Assembly: GCA_031553395.1 (NCBI GenBank)
Contig: JAVBLR010000009.1
Span: 236,648 to 300,647, forward strand
DNA length: 64,000 nt
Source of the DNA: WRGA01 sp031553395
GTDB taxonomy: Bacteria; Bacteroidota; Bacteroidia; Bacteroidales; WRGA01
Direction: 5' to 3'
This document shows positions 33,777 to 43,652 of the stretch, in pieces (the first letter of the stretch is position 1; each line of letters opens with the position of its first letter). The notes under the pieces were generated by a model. It made no database searches. It worked only from the letters and a program-made list of their open reading frames with translations, and was not told the origin of the DNA. The translations under genes and the position numbers were made by a program.

Positions 33777-36263
33777 TTACATATCCATTCCGCCATTCAT
33801 ATCTTCTTCGCCGCCATTATTATTGTTGTCCTGGCGTTGTTGTTTTTTGTTTTTATTCGTCATATTACCGAAATTGTAAGTCAACGTAAGGTTGAACTTT
33901 CTTCCGCCGAACCAGTTTTCTGCATCTTGAGAAAATCCTTCACCTGATGTATGGGTAGTTCTTTTTCGGGAATCGAGTAAATCCCGTGCTGTAAGGGCAA
34001 CACTCAATTTTCGGTTGAAAAATGACTTCCGTAATCCGGCATCTAACGAATAACTTGCATCCATTGTTCCTTGCGCAATAGCTTGTGCGGCATTGTAATT
34101 TCCTGTTATCTGAAAAGATAATCCACTTTTCAGCATTAAATTGGCAATCATTCTCGCATCCCATGAAAAATCTTCTTGCCCACGAACATCAATTGAAGTG
34201 CTGCTACCGATCGGGGTAAATTGCGATTCGTTCAACTTATAATAATACAAGTTCACAGTTGTTGTTAAGTCCAATATATTAAAAAAACGATCTTTTGCCA
34301 ACAATTCCACTCCCAACGATTGCGATTCGGATATATTTATTGGTTGTGAATACATTGTGCCGTCCATCATATAACTTACATTCTGAATAACTCCTTTATT
34401 CGTACGATAATAAGCAGTTGTAGAGAAAGTGTGATAATCCAAGTTTTTGAGATATGTGAATTCATATGCATTGGTATATACCGGATTTAATTTAGGATTT
34501 CCCATTGTAATACGGGTAACATCGGTAATATTCTTAAACGAATTCAATTCTCTTCCTCGCGGACGGTTGATTCGGCGAGTGTAGTTTACCTGTAATTCAT
34601 TGTTCTTAGGCAATGTATATGTCAGGAAAGCACTTGGAAACAGGTCGAAATAACTATCTTTGTATTGATCGTTATTATTGTAATAATCGATACTCTCGGT
34701 GTTGATATGTGTGTACTCTCCCCTTAATCCCAATTGATATCCGAAGCTTTTATTAATCCGGCTCGAGAAAGTTGCATAAAGAGCTTGTATATTTGATTTG
34801 TACGTGAAATCATTATAGAGGCTTTCAATTATTACCAGATGCTCTGGATCGTTCCATGTTTCTGTTGGGCTTTTATTATCGTCTAAATCCCCTTTGTATC
34901 CGGCTTCTATTTTTGTGTTTTCAGATAACTTATTGGTATAATCGATTTGAGCTTCAAAATTTTTGGAATCCCTATTACTTAATTGCGATTGATAAGAAAG
35001 TACTGTTTTTGACGGAAAAACAGAATCGGTTCGTTGGTCGTAATCGGTTGTTCCATCCATATTCCAGATATTGTAGGAAATACTTGATTTTAGGTTGTGG
35101 TCTTTTCCAAAATCATGTTGATAATCCAATGTCAGGCTCATACCTTTATTATCATTATTACTATCTGACTTGCGGTACCCTGTCCAATCGGTTACAGTGC
35201 TTAAATCGGTTGTGCCGATGTAATTTATTCCGGTATATTGATCTCTGCTTCCCAACATTCCGAATCCACTTAGCCCTAAATAATCGTTTTTAGCAAAATG
35301 ATAAGTTGTTCCTGCACGTAAAAATAATCCGTAACCTTCATTATTTCCATCTGTTGTTTGGTTAAGGTAAGATTGGTCGGGTGTGTCGGGATTGTTAATC
35401 CGGTTACTGAATCCGCCCCGTTCCATTTTCATCCGGCGGAGTCCAATATTCGCATACGAATCCCATTTTCCCGAATTTAAATTGATATTTGCACTTGCCC
35501 GGTATCCGCCATCTGTATCTACACCGGCCTGAACACTTCCGAAATATCCGGCTTTCCGGTCTTCTTTCAATACAATATTGATGATTCCGGCAGAACCTTC
35601 AGGGCTGTATTTTGCCGAAGGATTGGTAATAATTTCGATTGATTGAATACTTTCGGCAGGCATTTGTTGAAGAATCTGCGCCTGATTATCTGAGTTCAAA
35701 CCCGACGGACGGCCATTGATAAAAATTGTAACACTTTCGCTGCTTCGTAACGATACATTTCCTTCGTTATCTACACTTACCGAGGGTACATTCTCCAAAA
35801 CATCAGTTGCCGAACCTCCCGTTGCAGCAATACTTTGATCGACATCAAACACTTTTTTGTCTATATCGAGTCTCATTTGCGCTCGTTGTCCTGTTACGGT
35901 AACTTCTTGCAGTTGATTGGGGACTTCGGATAATCCCAATGAACCGAGGCTGATATCCGGTTTGTCTTTGCTTAAACTGAAGGGAAGGTTTAATGTTTGA
36001 TAACCTAAAAAAGTAACGCGAAGCATATAAGTACCTAAACGAATATCCGAAATATCGAAAGTTCCGTTATTATCACTCATGCCAGCTTTTACGACATTTT
36101 TCCCGCTTTTATCGAAAACTGAAATTGTTACAAATCCCAATGCTTCCTTACTTTTTCCATCTACAACAGAGCCTTTTACATTTCCCAACTCAAGTTCTTT
36201 TGCATTGACATAATAAGGAGTAAATAAGAAGAGAAATAGTAGCGTAGAAAATAAGTGTCTCAT
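33777..36263 (-). CDS. TonB-dependent receptor-like outer-membrane protein with CarboxypepD_reg-like domain
   Basis: 828 residues: a signal peptide, a carboxypeptidase-regulatory-like beta-sandwich (about 25-110: VKGSVVDGKSKEALGFVTISV), a plug domain (about 125-230, with ATDVLENVPSVSVDNEGNV and SAGIINIVL) and a large beta-barrel of the outer-membrane beta-barrel 3 family. The protein ends in an unusual hydrophilic tail after the last strand (LTLTYNFGN), rich in Asn, Gly, Asp and Met, instead of a terminal aromatic residue. There is no SusD partner or enzyme next to it, so it is probably a single-gene transporter or surface protein of unknown ligand. No standard promoter is seen upstream. Confidence 0.85.
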   Translation of the reverse strand: MRHLFSTLLFLFLFTPYYVNAKELELGNVKGSVVDGKSKEALGFVTISVFDKSGKNVVKAGMSDNNGTFDISDIRLGTYMLRVTFLGYQTLNLPFSLSKDKPDISLGSLGLSEVPNQLQEVTVTGQRAQMRLDIDKKVFDVDQSIAATGGSATDVLENVPSVSVDNEGNVSLRSSESVTIFINGRPSGLNSDNQAQILQQMPAESIQSIEIITNPSAKYSPEGSAGIINIVLKEDRKAGYFGSVQAGVDTDGGYRASANINLNSGKWDSYANIGLRRMKMERGGFSNRINNPDTPDQSYLNQTTDGNNEGYGLFLRAGTTYHFAKNDYLGLSGFGMLGSRDQYTGINYIGTTDLSTVTDWTGYRKSDSNNDNKGMSLTLDYQHDFGKDHNLKSSISYNIWNMDGTTDYDQRTDSVFPSKTVLSYQSQLSNRDSKNFEAQIDYTNKLSENTKIEAGYKGDLDDNKSPTETWNDPEHLVIIESLYNDFTYKSNIQALYATFSSRINKSFGYQLGLRGEYTHINTESIDYYNNNDQYKDSYFDLFPSAFLTYTLPKNNELQVNYTRRINRPRGRELNSFKNITDVTRITMGNPKLNPVYTNAYEFTYLKNLDYHTFSTTAYYRTNKGVIQNVSYMMDGTMYSQPINISESQSLGVELLAKDRFFNILDLTTTVNLYYYKLNESQFTPIGSSTSIDVRGQEDFSWDARMIANLMLKSGLSFQITGNYNAAQAIAQGTMDASYSLDAGLRKSFFNRKLSVALTARDLLDSRKRTTHTSGEGFSQDAENWFGGRKFNLTLTYNFGNMTNKNKKQQRQDNNNNGGEEDMNGGMDM

Positions 36264-36691
36264 AACGAATCGTTTATATATTCTATTAGTTAATTGGATT
36301 AAAAATAATGAGCAAATAAGACTATCAATCAGTAAAATGGTTTAAAATGTAATGTTTTTTAACAATAAAAATATTGACAAGGTTATTTTATATTATTTCA
36401 AGTTTTTTTTTAATTCAAGATTCCTAAAATACGAAGGTTCAAGGATTAATATGATAGTCATTTTAGACCTCTTTATCTAAATTAATAATCTAAAATGATA
36501 CAAAATATGCACTTAATTTAAACAAATGTAGAGATTTATTCATTTTATTATCTTACCTTTGCACCTATCATTTGAGTATTTAATGACAAGGTTCATTCTT
36601 TTGCTTCAATTTTCGAATTTTAGTTTAGTTTGTATTCATGCAATAGTCCTCATCTGAAAATATTAATCAATTATACATTATTTTATTACAA
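36264..36691. other. Intergenic region with long leader of the RRM gene
   Basis: A 428-base AT-rich gap between divergent TonB receptor and RRM genes with no coding frame of note. A -7 box at 36554-36561 would give the RRM mRNA a leader of about 120 bases, long enough for post-transcriptional control, which is common for RNA-chaperone genes. Confidence 0.5.
36554..36561 (+). promoter_or_regulatory. Candidate -7 box of the RRM gene
   Basis: TACCTTTG fits TAnnTTTG; no TTTG at the expected -33 spacing. Confidence 0.45.
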
Positions 36692-37015
36692 ATGAACATT
36701 TTTGTTGCAGGCTTAAGTTTTAGCATAAACGATGCCGATTTATCAGAGCTTTTTGAAGAGTACGGAGTTGTAACATCTTCTAAAGTTGTAGTTGACCGCA
36801 TGTCTGGAAGGTCTAAAGGATATGGGTTTGTAGAAATGGAAGACGATGAAGCTGCTAAAAAAGCTGTTGCAGAATTAAACGGTGCAGAATACGATGGTAG
36901 AACTATCGCTGTTTCCGAAGCAAGACCTCGTGAAGAAAGACCAGCTCGCTCTTTTAATAACAACAGAGGCGGCGGTGGCGGCTATAACGGCGGCGGTGGT
37001 CGTAACAGGTATTAA
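36692..37015 (+). CDS. RRM-domain RNA-binding protein
   Basis: 107 residues. One RNA recognition motif (2-80) has RNP2 IFVAGL (3-8) and RNP1 KGYGFVEM (42-49), with aromatic contact residues in place. The tail (81-107) is Arg/Gly/Asn-rich with runs of GGGGG, as in the small glycine-rich RNA-binding proteins of cyanobacteria and Bacteroidota linked to RNA chaperoning. It is cytoplasmic and monocistronic, with a terminator directly downstream. Confidence 0.95.
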   Translation: MNIFVAGLSFSINDADLSELFEEYGVVTSSKVVVDRMSGRSKGYGFVEMEDDEAAKKAVAELNGAEYDGRTIAVSEARPREERPARSFNNNRGGGGGYNGGGGRNRY

Positions 37016-37038
37016 TTTACAATTTCCAAAAAATAATG

Positions 37039-37065
37039 AAGGTATCGAATTTCGATACCTTTTTA
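37039..37065 (+). terminator. Terminator after the RRM gene
   Basis: AAGGTATCGAATTTCGATACCTT is a near-perfect hairpin followed by TTT and an AT-rich tail. As the gene at 37100 converges, it may serve both strands. Confidence 0.85.
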
Positions 37066-37099
37066 TTTTGTGTGACTTAAGGTCTCTGATCAATTTTTA

Positions 37100-38587
37100 C
37101 TATTTTTCCGTTTCAAAGCTACTCATTTCTACAGTAAAATTTGTTGTTTCCGATAAAATATACGGTTCAGTGCCTGTTGGAAGTTTTGTGCGATAATTGA
37201 ATAAACGGCATCCATCAACATCTTTGAGCCATAAAGACGGACGGTAATCTGGATTTATAAAATCAACCTGTATATTATTGAGTTCGATATTTTTTGCATG
37301 ACGGATGAAAAAGCCTGATGCCGGAATTGTTCCAAACATCCAAGGTTCGGGATATCCTGTTTCGTTTTCCGGAGGTGTTAGTTTTGCATCTTCAGCCGTT
37401 CCTCCACCTTTGAATAGGATGCGGATGTTATTCAAAGAAATATCTTCGATATAATAATCAGGGACTCCGCTGATAATACATGAATAACGAGAATCAGCAT
37501 TGTACACATTTATATTGCTGATGGTAATCCTCGACATTTTACCGGCAGGTGTTCCTTTAGGGCTGCGCAAACGTGTACCTAACCGTAAGAATATGGGAGC
37601 ATTTACAATATCCCGCATAGAAATATTGTCAATTACAATATCTTCGAGTGAACCGCCGTCAACTGTTTCTAAGGCTAATCCCCGACAACGTTCAAAGACA
37701 CAATTGGATATGGTTATATTTTTAAATCCTCCGCTTGATTCCGTTCCAAATTTAATTCGCCCGGTAACGTATCCATGGTCGGGTGCTTGCGGTTCATCTT
37801 TCCGGAAAGTTCCGTCTATTACCGAACCTCTATCATAGCCGCTAACAAAACAATTGGTAATAGTTACATTTTCCGTGTCTTTAAAATGGCCTAATCCGTA
37901 ACTAGCTTTCAATACAATTGCATCATCCCATGGTGAATTAACTGTGCAGTTCGAAATACGAACATTTTTGCAACAATCAATATCCAGTCCGTCGCGATTG
38001 GTGTCAATCAGTAAGTTGTCAATTGTAAGATTATCGACTCCGGTTGCCAATAATGCAAAATGTCCGCAATAGAGCATTTTAATATCTCTTAGAATTACAT
38101 TTTTGCACAATTTGAGACTGATTGCTTTATTTCCAACGCCTTTTGCCCGGCTTCCTTCGCGGGTTAATCCTGCTCCGTTAATTGTTCCCGAACCACAAAT
38201 GGTAATATTTTCTAAGTCAATTCCCCATATCAAACTGTTTTTCCAATGACTGTGTCCGAAATCCTGAAATTTAGTGTGCTCATTCGGTTCTGCTTCGTCG
38301 TATCCTTCTATTGCTGAAGGAAAGGCCGCAATAATGGTTGCTCCGGATTCGATGTGTAACGTAATATTGCTTTTAAGCTGGATGGAATATGACATGTAAT
38401 TGCCGGCCGGAATGTAGATTGTTCCTCCTCCGGCTTTATCGGCAGCTTCAATTGCTTGGTTAATTGCTGGAGAATCTATGGTTTTTCCATCGCCTTTTGC
38501 TCCATAGTCTTTTATATTGTAAGTGGCTGCATTTAGTTGAAGGGAAAATATTGAAATTAAGGCAAATAATATGTGTTTTGATTTCAT
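37100..38587 (-). CDS. Glycoside hydrolase family 28 (polygalacturonase/rhamnogalacturonase type)
   Basis: 495 residues with a signal peptide (LFALISIFSLQLNA). A right-handed beta-helix begins NIKDYGAKGDG. GH28 catalytic elements are NRDGLDID (197-204), the Asp pair D221-D222 in SPWDDAIVLK, and G-R-I-K-F-G-T (276-282). The usual G-H-G loop is replaced by GYDRGSVIDG, which fits rhamnogalacturonan-active or exo-acting members rather than plain endo-polygalacturonases. It hydrolyses galacturonosyl linkages in the periplasm. It is the last gene of the minus-strand run of pectin enzymes that starts at 48127. Confidence 0.88.
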   Translation of the reverse strand: MKSKHILFALISIFSLQLNAATYNIKDYGAKGDGKTIDSPAINQAIEAADKAGGGTIYIPAGNYMSYSIQLKSNITLHIESGATIIAAFPSAIEGYDEAEPNEHTKFQDFGHSHWKNSLIWGIDLENITICGSGTINGAGLTREGSRAKGVGNKAISLKLCKNVILRDIKMLYCGHFALLATGVDNLTIDNLLIDTNRDGLDIDCCKNVRISNCTVNSPWDDAIVLKASYGLGHFKDTENVTITNCFVSGYDRGSVIDGTFRKDEPQAPDHGYVTGRIKFGTESSGGFKNITISNCVFERCRGLALETVDGGSLEDIVIDNISMRDIVNAPIFLRLGTRLRSPKGTPAGKMSRITISNINVYNADSRYSCIISGVPDYYIEDISLNNIRILFKGGGTAEDAKLTPPENETGYPEPWMFGTIPASGFFIRHAKNIELNNIQVDFINPDYRPSLWLKDVDGCRLFNYRTKLPTGTEPYILSETTNFTVEMSSFETEK

Positions 38588-38617
38588 TTTTTAGTTGTAA
38601 ATTAAGAAATACCCACT

Positions 38618-38698
38618 GTAGGGGCAGACCTGTGTATCTGCTCTTTTCCATTCGTTTTTTTTTGAAAACAAGGGCAGACACGCGGGTCTGCCCCTACA
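38618..38698. repeat. GTAGGGGCAGACC palindromic repeat (family 5)
   Basis: TGTAGGGGCAGACC...TCTGCTCTT (38618-38645) is inverted at 38669-38698 (AAGGGCAGACACGCGGGTCTGCCCCTACA). It fills the gap between the two GH28 genes and ends at the stop of the upstream one. Confidence 0.88.
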
Positions 38699-40831
38699 TC
38701 ATCTATAACTTCTAAACAAATCCGGCAACATGTGGTAACTGTAATTTGTTGCATTACTTTGCTTATAAATGCAGAAATATTCTTTGGAATTGTTATTCAA
38801 AGGTAAGGTTGCGGCTAATGCCGGAGAGTCGGTTTTTTTGCCCGATTCGTAAAAAGAAACAGGTGTTTTTTGTAAACATGCGTCAGATAATCGTATGTCT
38901 GAAGTTACGGGCATTATGCCTCTTATAAATTTCAGTTTCATGCTTTCTCCGTAATATAATGTAAAAGCTGTCTTTTCAACACTAAAAACATTATCGTGGC
39001 AATAAAAAGGAGATAATCCTTTACCTTTATCTTTATCCAGCATTTTCCCAAAAGCTCCCCCATACGACCAAAATAGTTGAGTACCGGAAGGTATATTTTC
39101 GGCAGATACTTCCATTAGGATGCCATCTGTATTATTCAGGGAAATAACTTCGATATTTATTTTTCCATTTTGTAGAAGCGGATCTGATAGTGTGTAAATT
39201 AATTGATTATCGTTTTGCTTTGTTTCTTTTGTTTGGAATTGGCTCATCCATTTGCTTTCTTTATCTGTGATAATGCCAAATTTTAGATTTCCGGCCATTT
39301 CGGGAAATAAGAAGGAAAATTCGGGATGTTCAGCAGCGACAATAAATGACGTTTTGTTTTTCCCTTTTAATTGATTGGGAAATTTTACATCTTCGAACGC
39401 CCTTTGTTCCGGAAAAATTACTTTTTCACTATTGGTAATTTGCAATGATTGAGCTTCTTGTGCTCTTATATTCATGTCTGAAAAAGTCCAATCTTTGGCA
39501 TAATTAACCTTGCCTATTTTATTTACGGAAACATCGATATCGCTGAATGAAAAGTTTTTCATCATCGACTGTTTACTACCTTCTACTGTCATAAAAAGAT
39601 TCGCACTATTTACTTTGAAGTTGGATAAATGAACATTGTTGAAATATGGAGTTCCTTTTGATGTAGGTACTTCTTCCAGCATTTTTATCCAATGTTCGGG
39701 TAGTTTTTTCCCCTCGTATTCTTTGGGTAATTTAGAATAACTGTAAGCAGGATACCAATTGTTTGTTGCTTCGAATATGGTTCCTATTTCTTCCATTTCC
39801 ACATTTCTTATGTAAATATGTTCGGTAGTTCCACCTCTGTTCATTGCCGATTTAAGGCGGATACCAACATTTGTTCCTTTTGCTTTCAATCCATCGGCCA
39901 ACACATAACGGATACCTCCCGAAGTTTCGCTTCCGCAAGTAAGTAATCCTCCTCCTGCACGCGAAACGCAATTGCGGATAACAATATATTCGGTCGGACG
40001 GTTTACGCGAAGTCCATCTGCATCACGACCGGATTTCAAACAGAAGTTATCGTCGTTGCAATCTATGTCGCAGTTCTCCACTAGAATGTGGGACGAAGAA
40101 TCTATATCCACGCCATCCGTACTTGGTCCATGACCACCGACATTATTTTGAATGATTGCTCCATCAACTGTACAATAAGACGAATATAACAATTGAATAG
40201 TCCAAAATCCCGCTTGTTGAAACGTTAAATCTTTAATTGTAACATCGGATGATTCCGAAACCAATACTGTACGTGCCCGTTTACAATCATAATCGACAAT
40301 CCACCTTAATCCTTTGGTTTCATAATCACGACGTAATGACCAATATGATTCCCAAAAAACTTTTCCTTGTGCATGAACAGTTCCATCTCCGCTAATCATT
40401 ACATTTTTTTGATTTAATACATTGATAAGCGCTGATGGCCAAACCATTTCTATTCCGGCTACGCGGGTGTCAATTTCGGGATAATTCTTCAATTCTGTAC
40501 TGCCTAATAGAATTACGCCCTTGGGTATGATAAAATGTACTCCTTCTTTGAGGTAGATAGAGCCGGTCAGATAACGTCCGGGAGAAAATGTAACAATGCC
40601 ACCTCCTTTTGAAGCGCAATCGTCGATTGTTTGCTGAATCGCACTTGTATTCAAAGTGATTCCATCCGAAACAGCTCCATAATCAGATACATTGTAAGAC
40701 TGTGTATTGGTAGGAGCAGTTCTGGCGCCGACATTATTTGCCCAGCTTAAATCAAAAGTCTCTGCCATTATATGTATTACCGGAATGATTGCAAAAATCA
40801 AGATTAACCGGTACCGGAGTTTTTTATTCAT
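38699..40831 (-). CDS. Glycoside hydrolase family 28 with C-terminal extension
   Basis: 710 residues: a signal peptide (about 1-23), then a GH28 beta-helix (about 45-440). Active-site segments are STDGVDID (237-244), C-N-D-D in 258-261 and CGSETSGGIRYV (299-310), the last matching the rhamnogalacturonan-hydrolase-like GH28 group. Residues from about 470 to 710 form a beta-rich extension without a recognised fold, perhaps a carbohydrate-binding or dimer module. It would remove galacturonic acid from RG-I oligosaccharides in the periplasm. Palindromic repeats lie on both sides. Confidence 0.87.
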   Translation of the reverse strand: MNKKLRYRLILIFAIIPVIHIMAETFDLSWANNVGARTAPTNTQSYNVSDYGAVSDGITLNTSAIQQTIDDCASKGGGIVTFSPGRYLTGSIYLKEGVHFIIPKGVILLGSTELKNYPEIDTRVAGIEMVWPSALINVLNQKNVMISGDGTVHAQGKVFWESYWSLRRDYETKGLRWIVDYDCKRARTVLVSESSDVTIKDLTFQQAGFWTIQLLYSSYCTVDGAIIQNNVGGHGPSTDGVDIDSSSHILVENCDIDCNDDNFCLKSGRDADGLRVNRPTEYIVIRNCVSRAGGGLLTCGSETSGGIRYVLADGLKAKGTNVGIRLKSAMNRGGTTEHIYIRNVEMEEIGTIFEATNNWYPAYSYSKLPKEYEGKKLPEHWIKMLEEVPTSKGTPYFNNVHLSNFKVNSANLFMTVEGSKQSMMKNFSFSDIDVSVNKIGKVNYAKDWTFSDMNIRAQEAQSLQITNSEKVIFPEQRAFEDVKFPNQLKGKNKTSFIVAAEHPEFSFLFPEMAGNLKFGIITDKESKWMSQFQTKETKQNDNQLIYTLSDPLLQNGKINIEVISLNNTDGILMEVSAENIPSGTQLFWSYGGAFGKMLDKDKGKGLSPFYCHDNVFSVEKTAFTLYYGESMKLKFIRGIMPVTSDIRLSDACLQKTPVSFYESGKKTDSPALAATLPLNNNSKEYFCIYKQSNATNYSYHMLPDLFRSYR

Positions 40832-40836
40832 ACAAT

Positions 40837-40914
40837 TATAGTTTTACGTTTTACGTTCTACGTTTTTACGAAAATGACAGATGAGCCAAAGCGTAAAACG
40901 TATAACGTATAACT
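40837..40914. repeat. ACGTTTTACG palindromic repeat (family 4)
   Basis: TAGTTTTACGTTTTACGTTCTACG (left) faces GCGTAAAACGTATAACGTATAAC (right) across about 20 bases, in the 87-base gap between the GH28 and GH105 genes. Confidence 0.8.
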
Positions 40915-40918
40915 TTCT

Positions 40919-42160
40919 TTATTTTTTCTTCGATTTTGATAATTTCATCATTTCGATGCCGGTATCGATGATAAGCCCTAATCCGTGCTTTTCGTTTTCT
41001 CCTACAGGACGGTTGTAATAAAACGGAAGATCATCGGATATACCTGTTCCTACACAAACATTCTTAAAATGTCCATCTGTTGTGATTTGTGTATCTTTCA
41101 GTGCTTTCCATGCAACCTCAGCTATACTTGCATAAGCCGGGTCAATCCACTTATTATTTATTGCTTTAGCTATTCCATAAACATACATGGCTGTAACCGA
41201 AGATTCATCATAAGATTCGGCTTTATCAAGAAGCTGATTCCACATGCCGTTTGCATTCTGATAGCGTGAAACTCCTACAATCTGTTTTTCGAGAAGGGAA
41301 ATTAATTCTCCACGTTTGGGGTGATTTTCGGGCATTTCATCCAATAATAATACCAACGAAACAGTTATCCAACCATTTGCACGTCCCCAAAAAGCAACAC
41401 CGTTTCTTTTTAAATCGGTATAATAACAATGGTAAAACAATTGTTTTTCGGGACACCATAAATAATTGGATATGTTAATGATTTGACGGGCTGCTTCATC
41501 AAAGTATTTGGATTCTTTTGTCATTTTCCCCATTTGAGAAAGAAAAGATACACTCATGTAAACATCATCTGCCCAAACGGTCATTTCTCGCGGAAATGTA
41601 CGGCAAAGCGTTCCGTCATTTAATCGGACTTGCCCGGTCATAATGTGATTGGCAGCCGTTTCGATATAATCTTTGTATTCTTTTTTTTCATCCAATTCAT
41701 ATACATTGATAACGGCGGCACCCATTGCTCCGCAATCATCCAATTCTTTTGTATTCCAAAGTTGACCGAAAGGCCAATGCCAATGTTTACGGTCATTGCG
41801 GAAAGTGTTTTTAAAATATTGATAATTGGCAAATCCAAAAGCCACATGATTTTTTGCATAATCGATATATTTAGGATCATTCAAATACTTGCCGAGTCGT
41901 ATCATGCTCATATCTAAAACTCCATTTGAATAATGCCATTCAGTCAATGGACTCTTGAATTTTACATCTTCTCCTTGGGGTATTTCTTTTGTACTATTAT
42001 AAATTTTCCCTGATTTAACTCCTATAAATTGCGTAACAGGTTGATTTAATATATTATCGGCAATTGCTCTGATACATTCTTCGTCAGAACGTTGTTGTCC
42101 AAAAACCATACTCGAGTACAATGCGAAAATTCCAAATAGTGTTAATGCCAGTCGTTTCAT
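40919..42160 (-). CDS. Glycoside hydrolase family 105 (unsaturated rhamnogalacturonyl hydrolase)
   Basis: 413 residues with a signal peptide ending MVFG. An (alpha/alpha)6 barrel has the GH88/GH105 landmarks: HWHWPFGQLWNT (126-137), the catalytic Asp in VWADDVYMS (Asp198/199), FWGRANGW and MWNQLLD. It hydrolyses the 4,5-unsaturated galacturonosyl residue left by PL11-type lyases, releasing rhamnose-ended products. The genes around it encode the lyases, acetylesterases and rhamnose mutarotase of the same pathway. It is probably periplasmic and co-transcribed with its minus-strand neighbours. Confidence 0.92.
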   Translation of the reverse strand: MKRLALTLFGIFALYSSMVFGQQRSDEECIRAIADNILNQPVTQFIGVKSGKIYNSTKEIPQGEDVKFKSPLTEWHYSNGVLDMSMIRLGKYLNDPKYIDYAKNHVAFGFANYQYFKNTFRNDRKHWHWPFGQLWNTKELDDCGAMGAAVINVYELDEKKEYKDYIETAANHIMTGQVRLNDGTLCRTFPREMTVWADDVYMSVSFLSQMGKMTKESKYFDEAARQIINISNYLWCPEKQLFYHCYYTDLKRNGVAFWGRANGWITVSLVLLLDEMPENHPKRGELISLLEKQIVGVSRYQNANGMWNQLLDKAESYDESSVTAMYVYGIAKAINNKWIDPAYASIAEVAWKALKDTQITTDGHFKNVCVGTGISDDLPFYYNRPVGENEKHGLGLIIDTGIEMMKLSKSKKK

Positions 42161-42277
42161 ATAAATTATTAGGGTTGTTATTTCTATTTTTACAGATTAA
42201 AAAAGTTATAAATAAAGCATGTTTTGAATATTATTTTTGATTTGCTTACGCAAATGTTTTTTTATTCCACAAATGCG

Positions 42278-42375
42278 ATTGACTAAAGTCAATCTTTTGA
42301 ATTTCGCACAGATTTCACAGATTACACTGATTTTTTATTGACGTTAATTAATGTATCTGCGAAATCTGTGCGAGA
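42278..42375. repeat. TTCGCACAGATTTC palindromic repeat (family 6)
   Basis: TTCGCACAGATTTCACAGATTA (42303-42324) is inverted at 42355-42374 (TCTGCGAAATCTGTGCGAGA). A small hairpin, GATTGACTAAAGTCAATC, lies just before at 42278-42295. It separates the GH105 and CE12 genes. Confidence 0.82.
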
Positions 42376-42385
42376 ATAAATTAAC

Positions 42386-43642
42386 TTAATTTCCATCCGG
42401 TTTTACTAACGATGAAAACGGAGTAGCCGGGATATCAAATTTGTTTACATCATCGGGATGTGCCGGATCAAATTTAAAACCTTTTATAATGTATTTTTTC
42501 AACGGAATATTATTATCAATGATTCCTTTCAAAATACATTTTGCGATTTCATATCCTCCATACGGATTAAAATGTGTATTGTCGGCTAAATCTTTATCCT
42601 GATTCGGAAAAGTTCCGGCAGGGAAATGCACAAATGCCCGTTTGGAACCTTCAACTCCCCACGCTTCATACAAAACAGCGCTCATATTATTGAGATCAAT
42701 TAAATACACATTTTCTTCTTTTGCCAATTGACGAACAGCATTGGGATATTCTCCGTGTGTATTGATAATTTTCCCGTTTTCATCGAAAGAACGGCGATGC
42801 ATGGATGTTACCAATACCGGAATTCCTCCTTTTTCACGGGTTTTATCAACCAAATATTTCAAATCGCTTTTATAGCTTGTATAAGGACCTTTGCCTTCTC
42901 CTTTTTGTTTTTGGTCGTTATGTCCGAATTCTATGAAAAGATAATCACCTTTTTTCATTTTGCTCAGGAGTTTGGCAAATCTTTTGGAGGAAACAAATGA
43001 ATTGGCTGCTTCACCCGATTCGGCGTAATTGGCAATGGCAATTTCGGGTTTGAAGAAACGAGGAACCATTTGTCCCCAGCCACACCAAGGTTCATTGCCT
43101 TCATCTACAACAGTCGAATTCCCGGCTAAGAAAACGGTTGGAATATTATCAGCATCTTTGATTTCGATTTCTGCAACTGAAGGATTGATCCCATTAAATT
43201 CGAGCGTTAATTTATTATCCCAAATTAATTTTCCTACTTCCCGGGGTTTTATTCTTACCGAATCATTTGTTCCTATTTTTGTATTTCTAATATTTATAAT
43301 AAAGGTTTGAGTAGAATATTTTCCTTTAGGTGCATAAATATTTTCGAGCATCACTCTGCGTGATTCTGATTTTACGGTGGTATAACTGTCCGAATCTTTA
43401 TTTCCTAATACGACTTTTACTTTGTAATTCCCTTCGGGTAAATCGACAGAGAAAAAGAACGGCTTTCCATCTTCCTGTTTTGTATTCAAATCATAACCAT
43501 ACGTGAATCCTTTCCCATATACAACATTCGAAGTTATGGGATTATCTCCAGTAAACCTGAATTTATAACTCGAGTGCTGAGCATAGACTTGAGTCAATGA
43601 ACAGAAAATCAGAATTGCAGCTATTTTATATATTATTTTCAT
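42386..43642 (-). CDS. Rhamnogalacturonan acetylesterase, CE12 (SGNH)
   Basis: 418 residues from the ATG at 43642. The frame stays open upstream through a palindromic repeat, but that part is not protein-like, and the chosen start gives a clean signal peptide (KIAAILIFCSLTQVYAQ). A beta-sandwich N-terminal domain (25-165) precedes the CE12 domain: AGNSTV (173-178, Ser176), GHND (240-243) and a D-N-T-H catalytic pair near the end. It removes acetyl groups from galacturonosyl residues of RG-I so that lyases and hydrolases can act. It lies upstream of the GH105 gene and downstream of rhaM. Confidence 0.9.
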   Translation of the reverse strand: MKIIYKIAAILIFCSLTQVYAQHSSYKFRFTGDNPITSNVVYGKGFTYGYDLNTKQEDGKPFFFSVDLPEGNYKVKVVLGNKDSDSYTTVKSESRRVMLENIYAPKGKYSTQTFIINIRNTKIGTNDSVRIKPREVGKLIWDNKLTLEFNGINPSVAEIEIKDADNIPTVFLAGNSTVVDEGNEPWCGWGQMVPRFFKPEIAIANYAESGEAANSFVSSKRFAKLLSKMKKGDYLFIEFGHNDQKQKGEGKGPYTSYKSDLKYLVDKTREKGGIPVLVTSMHRRSFDENGKIINTHGEYPNAVRQLAKEENVYLIDLNNMSAVLYEAWGVEGSKRAFVHFPAGTFPNQDKDLADNTHFNPYGGYEIAKCILKGIIDNNIPLKKYIIKGFKFDPAHPDDVNKFDIPATPFSSLVKPDGN

Positions 43643-43652
43643 AAAATGATAA

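Noticed and set aside
34856..35293. 145-codon plus-strand frame
   Set aside because: It is antisense to the TonB receptor gene, with a Cys/Tyr/Leu-rich composition typical of shadow frames.
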